Shown here one piece after another: positions 52,542-61,255 of a stretch of 64,000 bases of DNA (within the stretch, counting starts at the first letter, position 1; each line of letters opens with the position of its first letter). Made by a program: the position numbers and the translations under genes. Source of the DNA: WLND01 sp040398845. GTDB lineage: Bacteria; Actinomycetota; Actinomycetes; S36-B12. Where the stretch lies: positions 124,001 through 188,000 of the forward strand of contig JBBATH010000005.1 in the NCBI GenBank assembly GCA_040398845.1. The letters are read 5' to 3'. A model generated the notes under the pieces. The model had not been told where the DNA came from, did no database searches, and saw only the letters and a list, made by a program, of their open reading frames with translations.

Positions 52542-53468
52542 ATGCGCGGATTGCTCGTCGTGAACCCTCACGCCACCACGACCTCGCCCCGGGTGACCGA
52601 CGTCCTCGTCCAAGCCCTCTCCCGCGAGCTCGATCTCGAGGTCACCGTCACCACCCACAAGGGTCACGGAATCGAGATTGGTGAGCGCGCGCGCGTCGAA
52701 GGCCTCGACATCGTCGTGACCCTCGGCGGCGACGGGATCATCCACGAGGTGGTGAACGGGCTGCTCGCCGACGGCGTTCACGAGGGGCTCCCCCGGCTCG
52801 CGACGGTTCCAGGTGGCAGCGGCAACGTCTTCGCACGCGCCCTCGGCCTGCCGGCAGACCCAGTCGAGGCCACCGGCCACCTGCTTGACGCGGTACGTAG
52901 CGGCAGCACTCGTCGCATCGGCCTCGGGCGGGCAGCCGACCGATGGTTCATCACAAACGCAGGCATTGGCCTTGACGCAGAAGTCATCGATGCCATGGAG
53001 GAGCAGCGCCGGGCCGGTCATACTGCGACCCCCGTCCGCTACCTCGGAACAGTGATCCGTCACATCTTCTGGGTTACCGATCGACGCAATCCCCGACTGT
53101 CACTGCGCCGCCCTGGCCGGATCACGGTTGACGGCGTGTTTCACGTCATCGTCCAGAACACCAAGCCGTGGACCTACTTCGGCACGTGGCCAATCCAGCC
53201 ATGCCCGGACGCGTCCTTTGATACCGGTCTCGACGTGTTCGCGCTCCGCAGCCTTGATACAACGAACACGCTGCGGGCAGCCCGGCGGATGATCATGCAT
53301 ACGAAGCCCGGATCCGCCCAGAAATCCATCGTGGTCTGGCATGACGTTGATTCCTTCACCGTGACGATGTCGGTTCCGAAGGGCCTGCAGATTGATGGCG
53401 AGAGCATCGGGCTGGTATCCGAGGTGCAGTTCGAATCCGTGCCCGATGCCCTCGAGGTGTTCGCCTAG
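52542..53468 (+). CDS. Diacylglycerol kinase family lipid kinase
   Basis: A 308-residue cytoplasmic kinase of the DAGK_cat family. N-terminal VVNPHATTTS, nucleotide motif TLGGDGIIHEVVNGL (about 65-79) and LATVPGGSGNVFARALGLP (about 86-104) are diagnostic. It may phosphorylate diacylglycerol or make a phosphatidylinositol precursor; exact lipid unknown. Confidence 0.92.
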   Translation: MRGLLVVNPHATTTSPRVTDVLVQALSRELDLEVTVTTHKGHGIEIGERARVEGLDIVVTLGGDGIIHEVVNGLLADGVHEGLPRLATVPGGSGNVFARALGLPADPVEATGHLLDAVRSGSTRRIGLGRAADRWFITNAGIGLDAEVIDAMEEQRRAGHTATPVRYLGTVIRHIFWVTDRRNPRLSLRRPGRITVDGVFHVIVQNTKPWTYFGTWPIQPCPDASFDTGLDVFALRSLDTTNTLRAARRMIMHTKPGSAQKSIVVWHDVDSFTVTMSVPKGLQIDGESIGLVSEVQFESVPDALEVFA

Positions 53469-53736
53469 CCGGCGATTCCATGAGGGGCCAGCCGTCGCGT
53501 GTTGTAATCGAATTGTGATCTATCCGACAGTAAGATTGGGGTGAAATTCCGGTTTGCCCTTGTGGGAGTGGCGAACGTCTGCGAACGTATACGAGCCCGT
53601 TGTTTTCCGGGTCGATTTTCTTCCTCCGTGCAACGCGTGGCGACCCCAGGCTTTGCACACTTGATGGATCGGCCTCGTGAAACCAATCACGAGCATCGCA
53701 AGACCTGCGGTGCGTTCCCCAATGGAGTTGAGAAGC
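53469..53736 (+). promoter_or_regulatory. Leader region of whiB1
   Basis: A 268-base gap without a supported gene, upstream of whiB1. It should hold the whiB1 promoter. An AT-richer stretch (53500-53535, TTGTAATCG...AGTAAGATTGG) is the most promoter-like part, but I cannot name the boxes firmly. Confidence 0.4.
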
Positions 53737-53991
53737 ATGGACTGGCGCCACGAGGCGGCCTGCCGTGACGAGGATCCGGAGTTGTTCTTCCCGATCGGCA
53801 ACACCGGCCCCGCACTGGTTCAGATTGAAGAGGCGAAGGCTGTCTGCCGTCGCTGCAGCGTGGTTGACGAATGCCTGCGCTGGGCTCTGGAGTCTGGCCA
53901 GGATGCCGGAGTTTGGGGCGGACTGAGCGAGGATGAGCGACGGGCTCTGAAACGTCGTAATGCTCGGCTGAGGGCTCGCAGCAACGCCTAA
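53737..53991 (+). CDS. whiB1: WhiB1-type [4Fe-4S] transcription factor
   Basis: An 84-residue Wbl protein. Four Cys bind the cluster: MDWRHEAACRDEDPELFFP has the first, then AVCRRCSVVDEC has three. The GVWGGLSEDERR beta-turn and a basic C-terminus KRRNARLRARS complete it. It closely resembles M. tuberculosis WhiB1, an essential NO-responsive partner of the primary sigma factor, including the MDWRH start used here; an ATG 5 codons earlier is possible. It stands convergent with pdtaS. Confidence 0.95.
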   Translation: MDWRHEAACRDEDPELFFPIGNTGPALVQIEEAKAVCRRCSVVDECLRWALESGQDAGVWGGLSEDERRALKRRNARLRARSNA

Positions 53992-54014
53992 ACCCCTTCG
54001 TCGATACTCACGCT

Positions 54015-55433
54015 TCACACGACGATCAAAGGCAGGGTCAGGGTCGCGGACGTCCCCCCATCATCGCCACGACGAAGCTTCATGTTGCCCCTGAGTTCGC
54101 CGGTGATGAGGGACTCGACAATCTGCAGGCCAAGACCCGCATTCGCGAGGTCAAGACCGTGAGGAATCCCAACCCCATCGTCGGTGAGGCTGACGATCAT
54201 TTGATCGGGTGAACTGTCGATGATGAGGTTGATCTCCGTCGCGTGAGCGTGCTCAACAGCATTGTGGAGTAACTCGGCGACACACATCGCCAGCGGGGTG
54301 GCGATGCCGCTCGGAAGTGACGCATTGCTCCCTGATCGCACGATACGCGGCGGCGGGTCACTGCCCGAGTATGCGGGTCCAAGATCCCGGACGAGACCGA
54401 TGATGCGGTCAAGGATTTCGTCGAAGGCGACGACGTCACTCGTGTGCTGTGAAAGTGCGTCATGCACGACCGCAATTGCCGCAACCCTCAACTGCGCCTC
54501 AGCGAGCGCCCCGCGCGTCTCATCACTCACAGCCCGCCGCCCCTGAAGTCGCAGCAGCGCCGCCACCGTCTGCAGATTGTTCTTGACTCGATGATGGATC
54601 TCGCGAATGGTTGCGTCTTTCGACAAGAGTGCGCGCTCTCGACGTCTTATCTCAGTGACGTCTCGTAGGAGCAGCAGGCCGCCGGCATCGACTCCCTCGC
54701 GACACAGCGGGATGCCCTGCACGAGAACCGTTGCAGCGCCGTTCTCAAGATCGGTGCGTCCGGCCGCCCGCCGGCTCGTGATGAGGGACAGGGCCTCGTC
54801 CATCTGGCCGGGACGATGGGAAAGGCGGGTGATGAGCGCATGGATATCGGTGCCCACGATGTCGGTCACCACACCCAATCGCCGCAGCGCACTCACTCCG
54901 TTCGGGCTCGCGTACGACACCAGGCCGGCACTGTCGACGCGCAGCAAACCGTCACCCACACGCGGTGAGTCACTGGCCTCGTCAATCATTGAATCCGCAG
55001 GGAACACCCCGTCGACGAGCATCGCGAGCAGGTCGTCTGCGATCCCAATGTAGATCTGCTCCAGTTGGCCTGCCACCCTTGGTTGCGCCGAGGAATGGCG
55101 AGCGACGACTCCGATGACCCGCCCCTCGAAGTGGATCGGATACGCCGTCCCAAAGTGCCGACCGAAGGCGAGCGCAGAGTCAAGATCGGGAAACCTACCC
55201 CGAGGTGCGAAGGTGGCGACGATGTCATCGGGGACATTCGTCGGCGCGGTGGTCGGCCGAACAAGGGCACCGGCCACGAGCCCGCCTTCGTTCCAGGTGG
55301 GCAGCCAAAGGACGAGGTCGCTCATGGCGAGGTCAGCGACAAGTGCCCATTCGCTCGTCACCGCGAGAAGGCGGTTTTGGTCGGCTTCAGAGAGATCGGT
55401 TCGCTCCGACGCCAGCTTCGTCAGGATTGGCAC
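54015..55433 (-). CDS. pdtaS: PdtaS-like sensor histidine kinase
   Basis: A 472-residue soluble kinase. A GAF-like domain (about 1-145) and a PAS-like domain (about 160-270) precede a HisKA_2 dimerisation helix with EIHHRVKNNLQTVAALLRL (the phospho-His) and an HATPase domain (AELLHNAVEHA, LTDDGVGIP, GLGLQIVESL). In M. tuberculosis PdtaS signals to the antiterminator PdtaR and lies next to whiB1, as here. No pdtaR is in the window. Confidence 0.92.
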   Translation of the reverse strand: MPILTKLASERTDLSEADQNRLLAVTSEWALVADLAMSDLVLWLPTWNEGGLVAGALVRPTTAPTNVPDDIVATFAPRGRFPDLDSALAFGRHFGTAYPIHFEGRVIGVVARHSSAQPRVAGQLEQIYIGIADDLLAMLVDGVFPADSMIDEASDSPRVGDGLLRVDSAGLVSYASPNGVSALRRLGVVTDIVGTDIHALITRLSHRPGQMDEALSLITSRRAAGRTDLENGAATVLVQGIPLCREGVDAGGLLLLRDVTEIRRRERALLSKDATIREIHHRVKNNLQTVAALLRLQGRRAVSDETRGALAEAQLRVAAIAVVHDALSQHTSDVVAFDEILDRIIGLVRDLGPAYSGSDPPPRIVRSGSNASLPSGIATPLAMCVAELLHNAVEHAHATEINLIIDSSPDQMIVSLTDDGVGIPHGLDLANAGLGLQIVESLITGELRGNMKLRRGDDGGTSATLTLPLIVV

Positions 55434-55490
55434 AGGGTGATCCTAGGGTCGCAATCGTCGACTCCGGCACCGAATGGCCGATATCAATCG

Positions 55491-55706
55491 CTACCCGATG
55501 ATTGCGATGATGTCACCCTCGCGCACAACATCGCCGACCGCGACGCTGATCTCGCTGATAGTGCCGGCCTCCTCTGCGAGCACGGGGATTTCCATCTTCA
55601 TCGACTCCAGGATTGCGAGCGTGTCACCGACGACCACCGAGTCGCCCTTCGCCATGATGATGGAATGGACGGAGGCAACCATCTCGGCGCGGATCGTTTG
55701 GGCCAT
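55491..55706 (-). CDS. Biotin/lipoyl attachment carrier protein (TB7.3-like)
   Basis: A 71-residue stand-alone biotinyl domain. The modified Lys is in AILESMKMEIPV, the biotin-attachment MKM motif, flanked by the two half-barrels ASVHSI and VREGDIIAIIG. It matches the position and size of M. tuberculosis TB7.3 (Rv3221c), between the sigH/rshA pair and pdtaS. The carboxylase it serves is unknown. Confidence 0.92.
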   Translation of the reverse strand: MAQTIRAEMVASVHSIIMAKGDSVVVGDTLAILESMKMEIPVLAEEAGTISEISVAVGDVVREGDIIAIIG

Positions 55707-55756
55707 TTAGTTCTCCGATGCTCGTTGAGCCCGCATTCTTCCACGCGGGAGGCGGA

Positions 55757-56026
55757 CTATTCGTATCGGTAGGTGATCGAGACCTGCTGGATCTGGGCGA
55801 TGATCCGGGAGCGCACCTGATCAGGGACCTGCTCCGCCACGCAGGCATCGCGTAGCCGGGCCTTGAGCCGTCGCTCAACAGTAAAGGACTCGACACAAGG
55901 CGGGCATTCGTCGAGATGAGTCGTCACCTCGATGCGGTGCACCTCATCGATCTCATCGTCGATGTAGACGTAGAGGAGGGAGAGCACCTCGGTGCATGGT
56001 GTCGCGTGGGGGTTGCCACAACTCAT
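55757..56026 (-). CDS. rsrA: Zinc anti-sigma factor (RsrA/RshA)
   Basis: An 89-residue ZAS-family redox switch that holds SigH until disulfide stress. It has Cys3 and Cys11 near the N-terminus and the HxxxCxxC core as HLDECPPC (about 37-44), with helices to wrap the sigma factor. ATG overlaps the sigH stop (ATGA). It is directly downstream of sigH, the conserved arrangement. Confidence 0.93.
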   Translation of the reverse strand: MSCGNPHATPCTEVLSLLYVYIDDEIDEVHRIEVTTHLDECPPCVESFTVERRLKARLRDACVAEQVPDQVRSRIIAQIQQVSITYRYE

Positions 56027-56664
56027 CGGCTACCACCCCCGTCGCAATCATCTGACCCGCTCGTCGTCACTGGGCCATCGTTTGACGGCGCCGCGAGGAA
56101 CCCCCGCTCGATTGCGTATTCGGTGAGGCTTTCCCGCAGGAGCTTGCGACCGCGATGGAGCCGCGACATGACCGTGCCTGCCGGGGTGCCCATGATCTCG
56201 GCGATTTCCTTGTAGGCGAAGCCTTCGACATCGGCCAGATACACCGCAAGGCGGAAGTCCTCAGGAATTGCCGCGAGTGCCTCGACGACGTCGCTGTCCG
56301 CAAGCCGGTCAAGCGCTTCGGTCTCAGCGGATCGAAGGCCACGCGGCGTGTGGGACTCGGCCTCGTGGAGCTGGCCATCCGTGAGTTCCTCGGCGGGCGT
56401 CTGGTAGGGCTGGCGCTGCTTCTTGCGATAGATGTTGATGTAGGTGTTCGTGAGGATCCGGAACAGCCACGCCTTGAGGTTCGTGCCCTCAGTAAACGAG
56501 CTGAAGGCTGCGAAGGCCTTGAGGTAGGTCTCCTGAACGAGATCCTCGGCATCCGTCGGGTTCTTCGTCATCCGCATGGCCGCGCCGTACAACTGGTCCA
56601 TGAACGGCATGGCATCTCGCTCGAAACGTTCGGCCAACTCCTGCGCCTGCTCGGTCTTGGTCAT
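56023..56664 (-). CDS. sigH: ECF sigma factor SigH/SigR (thiol-oxidative stress)
   Basis: A 213-residue ECF sigma factor from the ATG at 56664. Region 2 has MTKNPTDAEDLVQETYLKAF and LKAWLFRILTNTYINIYRKK; region 4 has DVEGFAYKEIAEIMGTPAGT then VMSRLHRGRKLL. This is very close to M. tuberculosis SigH and Streptomyces SigR. The frame stays open 48 codons further up to an ATG at 56808 that overlaps the SRAP stop, so a longer isoform is possible. A GGGAAT-N18-GTT promoter lies in that extension. Its anti-sigma gene follows. Confidence 0.95.
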   Translation of the reverse strand: MTKTEQAQELAERFERDAMPFMDQLYGAAMRMTKNPTDAEDLVQETYLKAFAAFSSFTEGTNLKAWLFRILTNTYINIYRKKQRQPYQTPAEELTDGQLHEAESHTPRGLRSAETEALDRLADSDVVEALAAIPEDFRLAVYLADVEGFAYKEIAEIMGTPAGTVMSRLHRGRKLLRESLTEYAIERGFLAAPSNDGPVTTSGSDDCDGGGSR

Positions 56665-56775
56665 TACGACAGAGCCTAGCCCCGAAACGGCCACGTTATC
56701 GAAATCCAACGAGGCCAGCCCGGATGCAATGCCGGACTCACGGATCGAGTTCACAGTCTCCACCACAATGGCACC

Positions 56776-56802
56776 AACGCCCGAGCGGCGACTGGCATTC
56801 CC
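56776..56802 (-). promoter_or_regulatory. SigH/SigR-type promoter (GGGAAT-N18-GTT) upstream of sigH
   Basis: On the minus strand GGGAAT (56802-56797), 18 bases, then GTT (56778-56776) match exactly the consensus known for SigR of Streptomyces coelicolor and SigH of mycobacteria. It lies 2-3 bases after the SRAP stop and about 110 bases before the sigH ATG at 56664, so sigH is probably autoregulated. Confidence 0.8.
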
Positions 56803-56804
56803 CC

Positions 56805-57572
56805 TCATGGGTACGCTCCCGGAATCAAGTCCTCGGCCGCCAGCGGGGTGATGAGGTCCGACGTGTTATTTCGGACGCTGTTCACGGCGACCGAAACCGG
56901 GTAGGCCTCAAGACCGGCCCCACGCGGATGTTGAAGAAGTTCGGATGCCTGCAGGCCTGTCGCTGGATCGAGCCAGGCCGACCAATCTTGACGGGGGATG
57001 GTCATGGGCATCCGGTCATGGATGCGCCCAACCTCGTCGGCCGCATGAGTCGTGAGGATGGTGCAGGTGAGTCGCCAGGCGAGCGGGTCGGCCTCATCCC
57101 GGCTGGGATCGCGCCACCACTCGTAGAGCCCGGCCATTGCCAAGGAGGATCCATCTGCCGGGTGGATGAAGAACGGCTGCTTGACCGGTTTGCCCGGCTT
57201 GCCTGCCGGTACATCCTTGGCTTCAGGCGACGTAGGCACGTACCACTCGTAGTAGCCATCGGCCGGGACCAGGCAGCGTCGCTTGGCGAATGCCTGCCGG
57301 AAGGACGGCTTCTCAGCAACCGTCTCGGCCCGCGCATTGATGAGCCTCGAGCCGATCGACGGATCCTTCGCCCAGGAGGGGATAAGCCCCCACCTAGCCA
57401 CGACGAGCTCTCGACGCGGCCCGCTCTGCTGCTCCCTGTTCAATACGACGTACACCTGCTTCGTGGGCGCGACGTTGTAGTCAGGTGCCAGTATTTGCTC
57501 GGGCGGCACGGCAACCCCGAACTCCTCCGCCAGCGCAGCAGGGTCCTTCGCCGCCGCATATCGACCGCACAT
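56805..57572 (-). CDS. SOS response-associated peptidase (SRAP, YedK/HMCES)
   Basis: A 255-residue enzyme that forms a thiazolidine link between its N-terminal Cys and abasic sites in single-stranded DNA. The sequence starts MCGRY, so the catalytic Cys2 is exposed after Met removal; I set the start at ATG 57572, with AGAGGAG 6 bases upstream. Other motifs: APDYNVAPTKQV, WGLIPSWAKD, NARAET and GYYEWYV. The gene ends with an ATGA overlap onto the extended sigH frame, and overlaps the FUSC stop. Confidence 0.95.
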   Translation of the reverse strand: MCGRYAAAKDPAALAEEFGVAVPPEQILAPDYNVAPTKQVYVVLNREQQSGPRRELVVARWGLIPSWAKDPSIGSRLINARAETVAEKPSFRQAFAKRRCLVPADGYYEWYVPTSPEAKDVPAGKPGKPVKQPFFIHPADGSSLAMAGLYEWWRDPSRDEADPLAWRLTCTILTTHAADEVGRIHDRMPMTIPRQDWSAWLDPATGLQASELLQHPRGAGLEAYPVSVAVNSVRNNTSDLITPLAAEDLIPGAYP

Positions 57573-58756
57573 CACTTCTCCTCTTGCTCGTCACCATCCT
57601 GCTCATCAGCATCGCCGCCACCATTTTCCCCCGCGAGAGCGAACACCGTCAGCTGGCGTCGGACATGATCGAGTCGGCCGAGTGCCGAAACTGACTCCAA
57701 TGACTCACTTGGGCCCTGCCCCTCATGGGAAAGGGAGTCCGCTGAGACCCGGATGGCTTCGGCAAGCTCATCGCTCATCCTGAGCACGTCCTGCGGGGCT
57801 CGGGGCCCCACCTGCCCGCCCGACTCGCCGAGCGCTGCCCGCGCGAGATCAACGAGCGATGCGACGATCCGTTGGAACTCCACCGGTTCGAGCCGGGAGG
57901 GCTCTGCGCGGTCAAAAAGGAGATCAGCCGCGCCACAGACGGCGCGAATCTGGATCGTCATGCCCCCGAGCCTGCGGAACCGTCGAGCGTCAGACTGCAA
58001 CCGCGGCAGAACCGAACGGCCGCGTGGATTCCATCGTGCACTCTCCGCGAGCTTCGTGAGCGCCCCTCTGGCGTCCTCCGCTACCAACCTCAGCGCGCGG
58101 CTCGCCGGGACGTACTCGTGGTTTACTCCTTCAGGCAGCAGCGCGGCCTGGCCACCGCTCTCCTCCCCCATGCGACGCAGCACCGTCACGATCGCATCAC
58201 GATAGGTCTCAAGTGCTCGTTCAAAGGCCTCAGGGCGAGGACGCGGCGGGTACACGTACACGGCGAGCAGGCCAACAAGTCCACCGACAACAACGTCAAT
58301 GACGCGCCAAAGGTCCTGCCCCATCGAAGCCGGTCCGAGGACCAGCACGAAAACCACCGCGATCGGGATCTGGATCTGCCCTGGAATCGACCACGGGATG
58401 AGACGGGCAACAAGTAGCGCGGCGAGCACGCCGATAAAGAAGGACCACGGGGTGAGGCCGACGAGGTTCACCCAGAGCGAGGCCGCGAGCACCCCGATCC
58501 CGGTGCCGAGAATCCGCTGGAGCGACAAGCCCAACGTGCTCCAAGGCGAACTCTGCATCACAAGAAGGGTAGTGATGGGCGCGAATATGCCGAGTTCGCT
58601 CTGTGAGACCGCTAGGGCGATGAGCCATGAGACAGTGACCGCGATGGCAAGGCGGACGACGAGCATCGGCGATCCGAGGCCCCCGTGGCGCTGCTGGAGC
58701 ACCTCGGCGAGGCCACCCTCGGGAAGCAGATCTCCCATATTCGACGCATCGGCCAC
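57572..58756 (-). CDS. FUSC family membrane protein
   Basis: A 394-residue protein with six membrane helices in the N-terminal half (PMLVVRLAIAVTVSWLIALA, PITTLLVMQSSPWSTLGLSL, RILGTGIGVLAA) typical of FUSC/ArAE aromatic-acid or fusaric-acid export proteins, followed by a soluble helical domain of about 200 residues. Transport substrate unknown. GTG start; an ATG 6 codons later is possible. Its end overlaps the SRAP start. Confidence 0.85.
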   Translation of the reverse strand: MADASNMGDLLPEGGLAEVLQQRHGGLGSPMLVVRLAIAVTVSWLIALAVSQSELGIFAPITTLLVMQSSPWSTLGLSLQRILGTGIGVLAASLWVNLVGLTPWSFFIGVLAALLVARLIPWSIPGQIQIPIAVVFVLVLGPASMGQDLWRVIDVVVGGLVGLLAVYVYPPRPRPEAFERALETYRDAIVTVLRRMGEESGGQAALLPEGVNHEYVPASRALRLVAEDARGALTKLAESARWNPRGRSVLPRLQSDARRFRRLGGMTIQIRAVCGAADLLFDRAEPSRLEPVEFQRIVASLVDLARAALGESGGQVGPRAPQDVLRMSDELAEAIRVSADSLSHEGQGPSESLESVSALGRLDHVRRQLTVFALAGENGGGDADEQDGDEQEEK

Positions 58757-58780
58757 CCCACAAGGCTATGCCCACTCCTC

Positions 58781-58871
58781 CGTTCATCTCGCCCAGAATC
58801 TGGGCCGCCTGAACGATCCGAGGCTAAATACCCCGCCAATCGTTCATCTCGCCCCGATTCTGGGCGAGATG
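58781..58871. repeat. Two 25-base hairpin-forming repeats between FUSC and aroA
   Basis: Sequence CGTTCATCTCGCCCAGAATC and the following TGGGC (58781-58805) recurs at 58841-58865 with two changes. Copy 1 folds by GCCCAGA/TCTGGGC. Copy 2 extends to a perfect 10-bp stem CATCTCGCCC/GGGCGAGATG (58845-58854, 58862-58871) with a 7-base loop. They fill most of the divergent promoter region of FUSC and aroA. Confidence 0.75.
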
Positions 58872-58897
58872 GGAGGAGAGGGATTACGCTGGCGTTG

Positions 58898-60214
58898 ATG
58901 ACGAGTGATGATTTCTGGCCGGCGCCGACCGCAACCGGCCCGGTTCACGCCCACGTCCGTGTCCCCGGATCCAAGTCCGCCACCAACCGCGCCCTCGTGC
59001 TCGCCGCGCTCGCAGACGGCCCGAGCCTTGTACGCGAGGCACTCGACGCCCGCGATACCCGACTGATGATCAACGCCCTCGAAGCCCTTGGCGCGACATT
59101 CACCGTGTCGCCCCAGAGCCCGGTCGGCAACATCGACATCAGCTGCACCCCGGTCCCACCCGCGGCGAAGGCAGGTAAGCGGCTCGATGTCGGCATTGAC
59201 GTCGGTCTTGCAGGCACCGTCATGCGATTCGTGCCGGCTGTCGCGGCGCTCGCCGACGCCGATGTGCGCTTCGACGGCGACGAGGGTGCTCGGACCCGGC
59301 CTATGGCGACCATCACCGGCGCCCTGCGATCACTCGGGGTGATCATTGATGGTGGTGACACCCTGCCGTTCACCGTCCGCGGGGCCGGCCAGGTCACCGG
59401 CGGCGAGGTGCTCATCGACGCCTCCGGTTCCAGCCAGTTCGTCTCCGCGCTCCTCCTCTCCGGCGCCCGCTTCGACAAGGGCCTGACAATCCAGCACACC
59501 GGCGCAACGGTCCCGAGCCAGCCGCACATCGATATGACTATCGCGATGCTCGCCGAGCACGGCATCGAGGTCTCGACTCCCGCGCCGAACACCTGGCATG
59601 TTGCCCCCCAGCGGATACTTGCCCACGACTGGACCATCGAACCCGACCTCTCGAACGCTGCTCCCTTCCTCGCCGCCGCGCTCGTCACGAAGGGATCCAT
59701 CACCGTGGCCGACTGGCCGACAACCACCACCCAGCCCGGCGACTGGCTGCGCGATCTCCTCCAGCAAATGGGAGCCGTCGTCACCCACGATGCCCTCGGC
59801 CTCACCGTCACGATGCACGACGAGATCCGCGGAATCGATGCCGACCTGCATGAGGTAGGCGAACTCACCCCGTCGCTCGCCGCACTCGCCGCGCTCGCGA
59901 TCAGCCCGAGTCATCTGCACGGGATCGCTCATCTACGCGGTCACGAGACCGATCGGCTCAAGGCTCTCGTACACGAGATCAACCACCTCGGCGGTGACGC
60001 GCGGGAGACGGCCGATGGGCTCACGATCAAACCTACGAGACTTCATGCTGGGCGGTTCGCTACCTATCACGACCATCGCATGGCGACTGCCGGCGCGATC
60101 ATCGGCTTGCGCGTGCACGGGATCGCCGTCGAAAACATCGAGACCACCGCCAAGACCCTGCCCGGATTCGCCGACCGCTGGAATGCTCTCCTTCTGCCCC
60201 GCGAGCCCTCGTGA
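58898..60214 (+). CDS. aroA: 3-phosphoshikimate 1-carboxyvinyltransferase (EPSP synthase)
   Basis: The sixth step of the shikimate pathway, joining PEP to shikimate-3-phosphate. Motifs: VPGSKSATNRALVLAALADG, DVGLAGTVMRFVPAVAAL, DEGARTRPM, SGSSQFVSALLLSGA, and the C-terminal YHDHRMATAGAIIGL. I use the ATG at 58898 (438 residues) since homologues begin just before WPAP; a longer frame to 58685 crosses the hairpin repeats. aroA-rsgA order matches M. tuberculosis Rv3227-Rv3228. Confidence 0.96.
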   Translation: MTSDDFWPAPTATGPVHAHVRVPGSKSATNRALVLAALADGPSLVREALDARDTRLMINALEALGATFTVSPQSPVGNIDISCTPVPPAAKAGKRLDVGIDVGLAGTVMRFVPAVAALADADVRFDGDEGARTRPMATITGALRSLGVIIDGGDTLPFTVRGAGQVTGGEVLIDASGSSQFVSALLLSGARFDKGLTIQHTGATVPSQPHIDMTIAMLAEHGIEVSTPAPNTWHVAPQRILAHDWTIEPDLSNAAPFLAAALVTKGSITVADWPTTTTQPGDWLRDLLQQMGAVVTHDALGLTVTMHDEIRGIDADLHEVGELTPSLAALAALAISPSHLHGIAHLRGHETDRLKALVHEINHLGGDARETADGLTIKPTRLHAGRFATYHDHRMATAGAIIGLRVHGIAVENIETTAKTLPGFADRWNALLLPREPS

Positions 60215-61230
60215 GTCGTCGCCACGATCGAATGGACGAGGACGATGTCCGCGTCCGGCCTACCCGTGGCGGCTCACGACCGAGGTCCAAGGATCGGCCA
60301 GCCCATGAACAGGCACTCGCAGGCACCGTCATCGCCGTTGATCGCGGTCGATTCACCGTTGCGATCCCGTCCCAGGATTCTGACGCACATCCGCGCGTGA
60401 TCTACGCGGTCAAGGCGCGCGAACTCGGGCGCAAGGGGATCGTCGTCGGTGATGACGTCGACCTCGTCGGTGATCTCTCGGGCGACATCGACAACCAGGC
60501 GCGCGTCGTTCGACGCCACGATCGGGTATCCACCCTGCGTCGAACCGCCGACGACACCGATCCGGTCGAGCGCGTCATCGTTGCCAATGCCACGCAGCTT
60601 GCCATTGTCACCGCCACCACCAATCCGGCCCCCTCGTTCGGGCTCATCGACCGTGCGCTCGTCGCTGCATACGACGCCGGCGTCCGTCCCGTTCTCATCG
60701 TGACGAAAACTGACCTCGTCCCGCCAGACGAGCTGCGAAGAATGTACGCACCCCTCGACTTCGAGATGTTCGAGGTGAGTGATCGACAGCCGCCCTCAGC
60801 GCTGCACCAGGCGCTGGCCGATGAGGTAACCGTCGTCGTCGGTCACTCGGGGGTCGGCAAGTCAACGCTCGTGAACAACCTCGTCCCCGGAACCGATCGC
60901 AGCACCGGCCGGGTAAACACCGTCACCGGCAAGGGCCGACACACGTCGACAAGTGTGCGCGCCATTCCGCTGCCCGGCGGCGGGTGGATCATCGATACAC
61001 CCGGGATCCGCTCATTCGGCCTCGCGCACGTTGATATTGGGCGCGTCATTACCGCCTTCCCTGACCTCGCAGCCGGCACTGAGCACTGCCCGCGCGCGTG
61101 CTCGCACGACGAGGCGGAGTGCGCTCTCACCGTCTGGGCCGAGGGGCAGGAGCCAGGGGTGCGCGAGCGGCTCGCATCGATGCGCCGTTTGCTCGCGGGC
61201 CGCAGCGCGACCACTGAATGGTCCGACTGA
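60211..61230 (+). CDS. rsgA: Ribosome small subunit GTPase RsgA
   Basis: A 339-residue circularly permuted GTPase that tests 30S maturation. OB domain near 40-100, G4 VTKTDLV, G1 VGHSGVGKSTLVNNLVP (about 210-226), G3 DTPGIRSFG, and a zinc finger with CPRACSHDEAEC (about 292-303). GTG start overlaps the aroA stop by 4 bases. Confidence 0.95.
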   Translation: MSRRHDRMDEDDVRVRPTRGGSRPRSKDRPAHEQALAGTVIAVDRGRFTVAIPSQDSDAHPRVIYAVKARELGRKGIVVGDDVDLVGDLSGDIDNQARVVRRHDRVSTLRRTADDTDPVERVIVANATQLAIVTATTNPAPSFGLIDRALVAAYDAGVRPVLIVTKTDLVPPDELRRMYAPLDFEMFEVSDRQPPSALHQALADEVTVVVGHSGVGKSTLVNNLVPGTDRSTGRVNTVTGKGRHTSTSVRAIPLPGGGWIIDTPGIRSFGLAHVDIGRVITAFPDLAAGTEHCPRACSHDEAECALTVWAEGQEPGVRERLASMRRLLAGRSATTEWSD

Positions 61231-61255
61231 TCGGCGATGACCCCCGGAGGCATCC

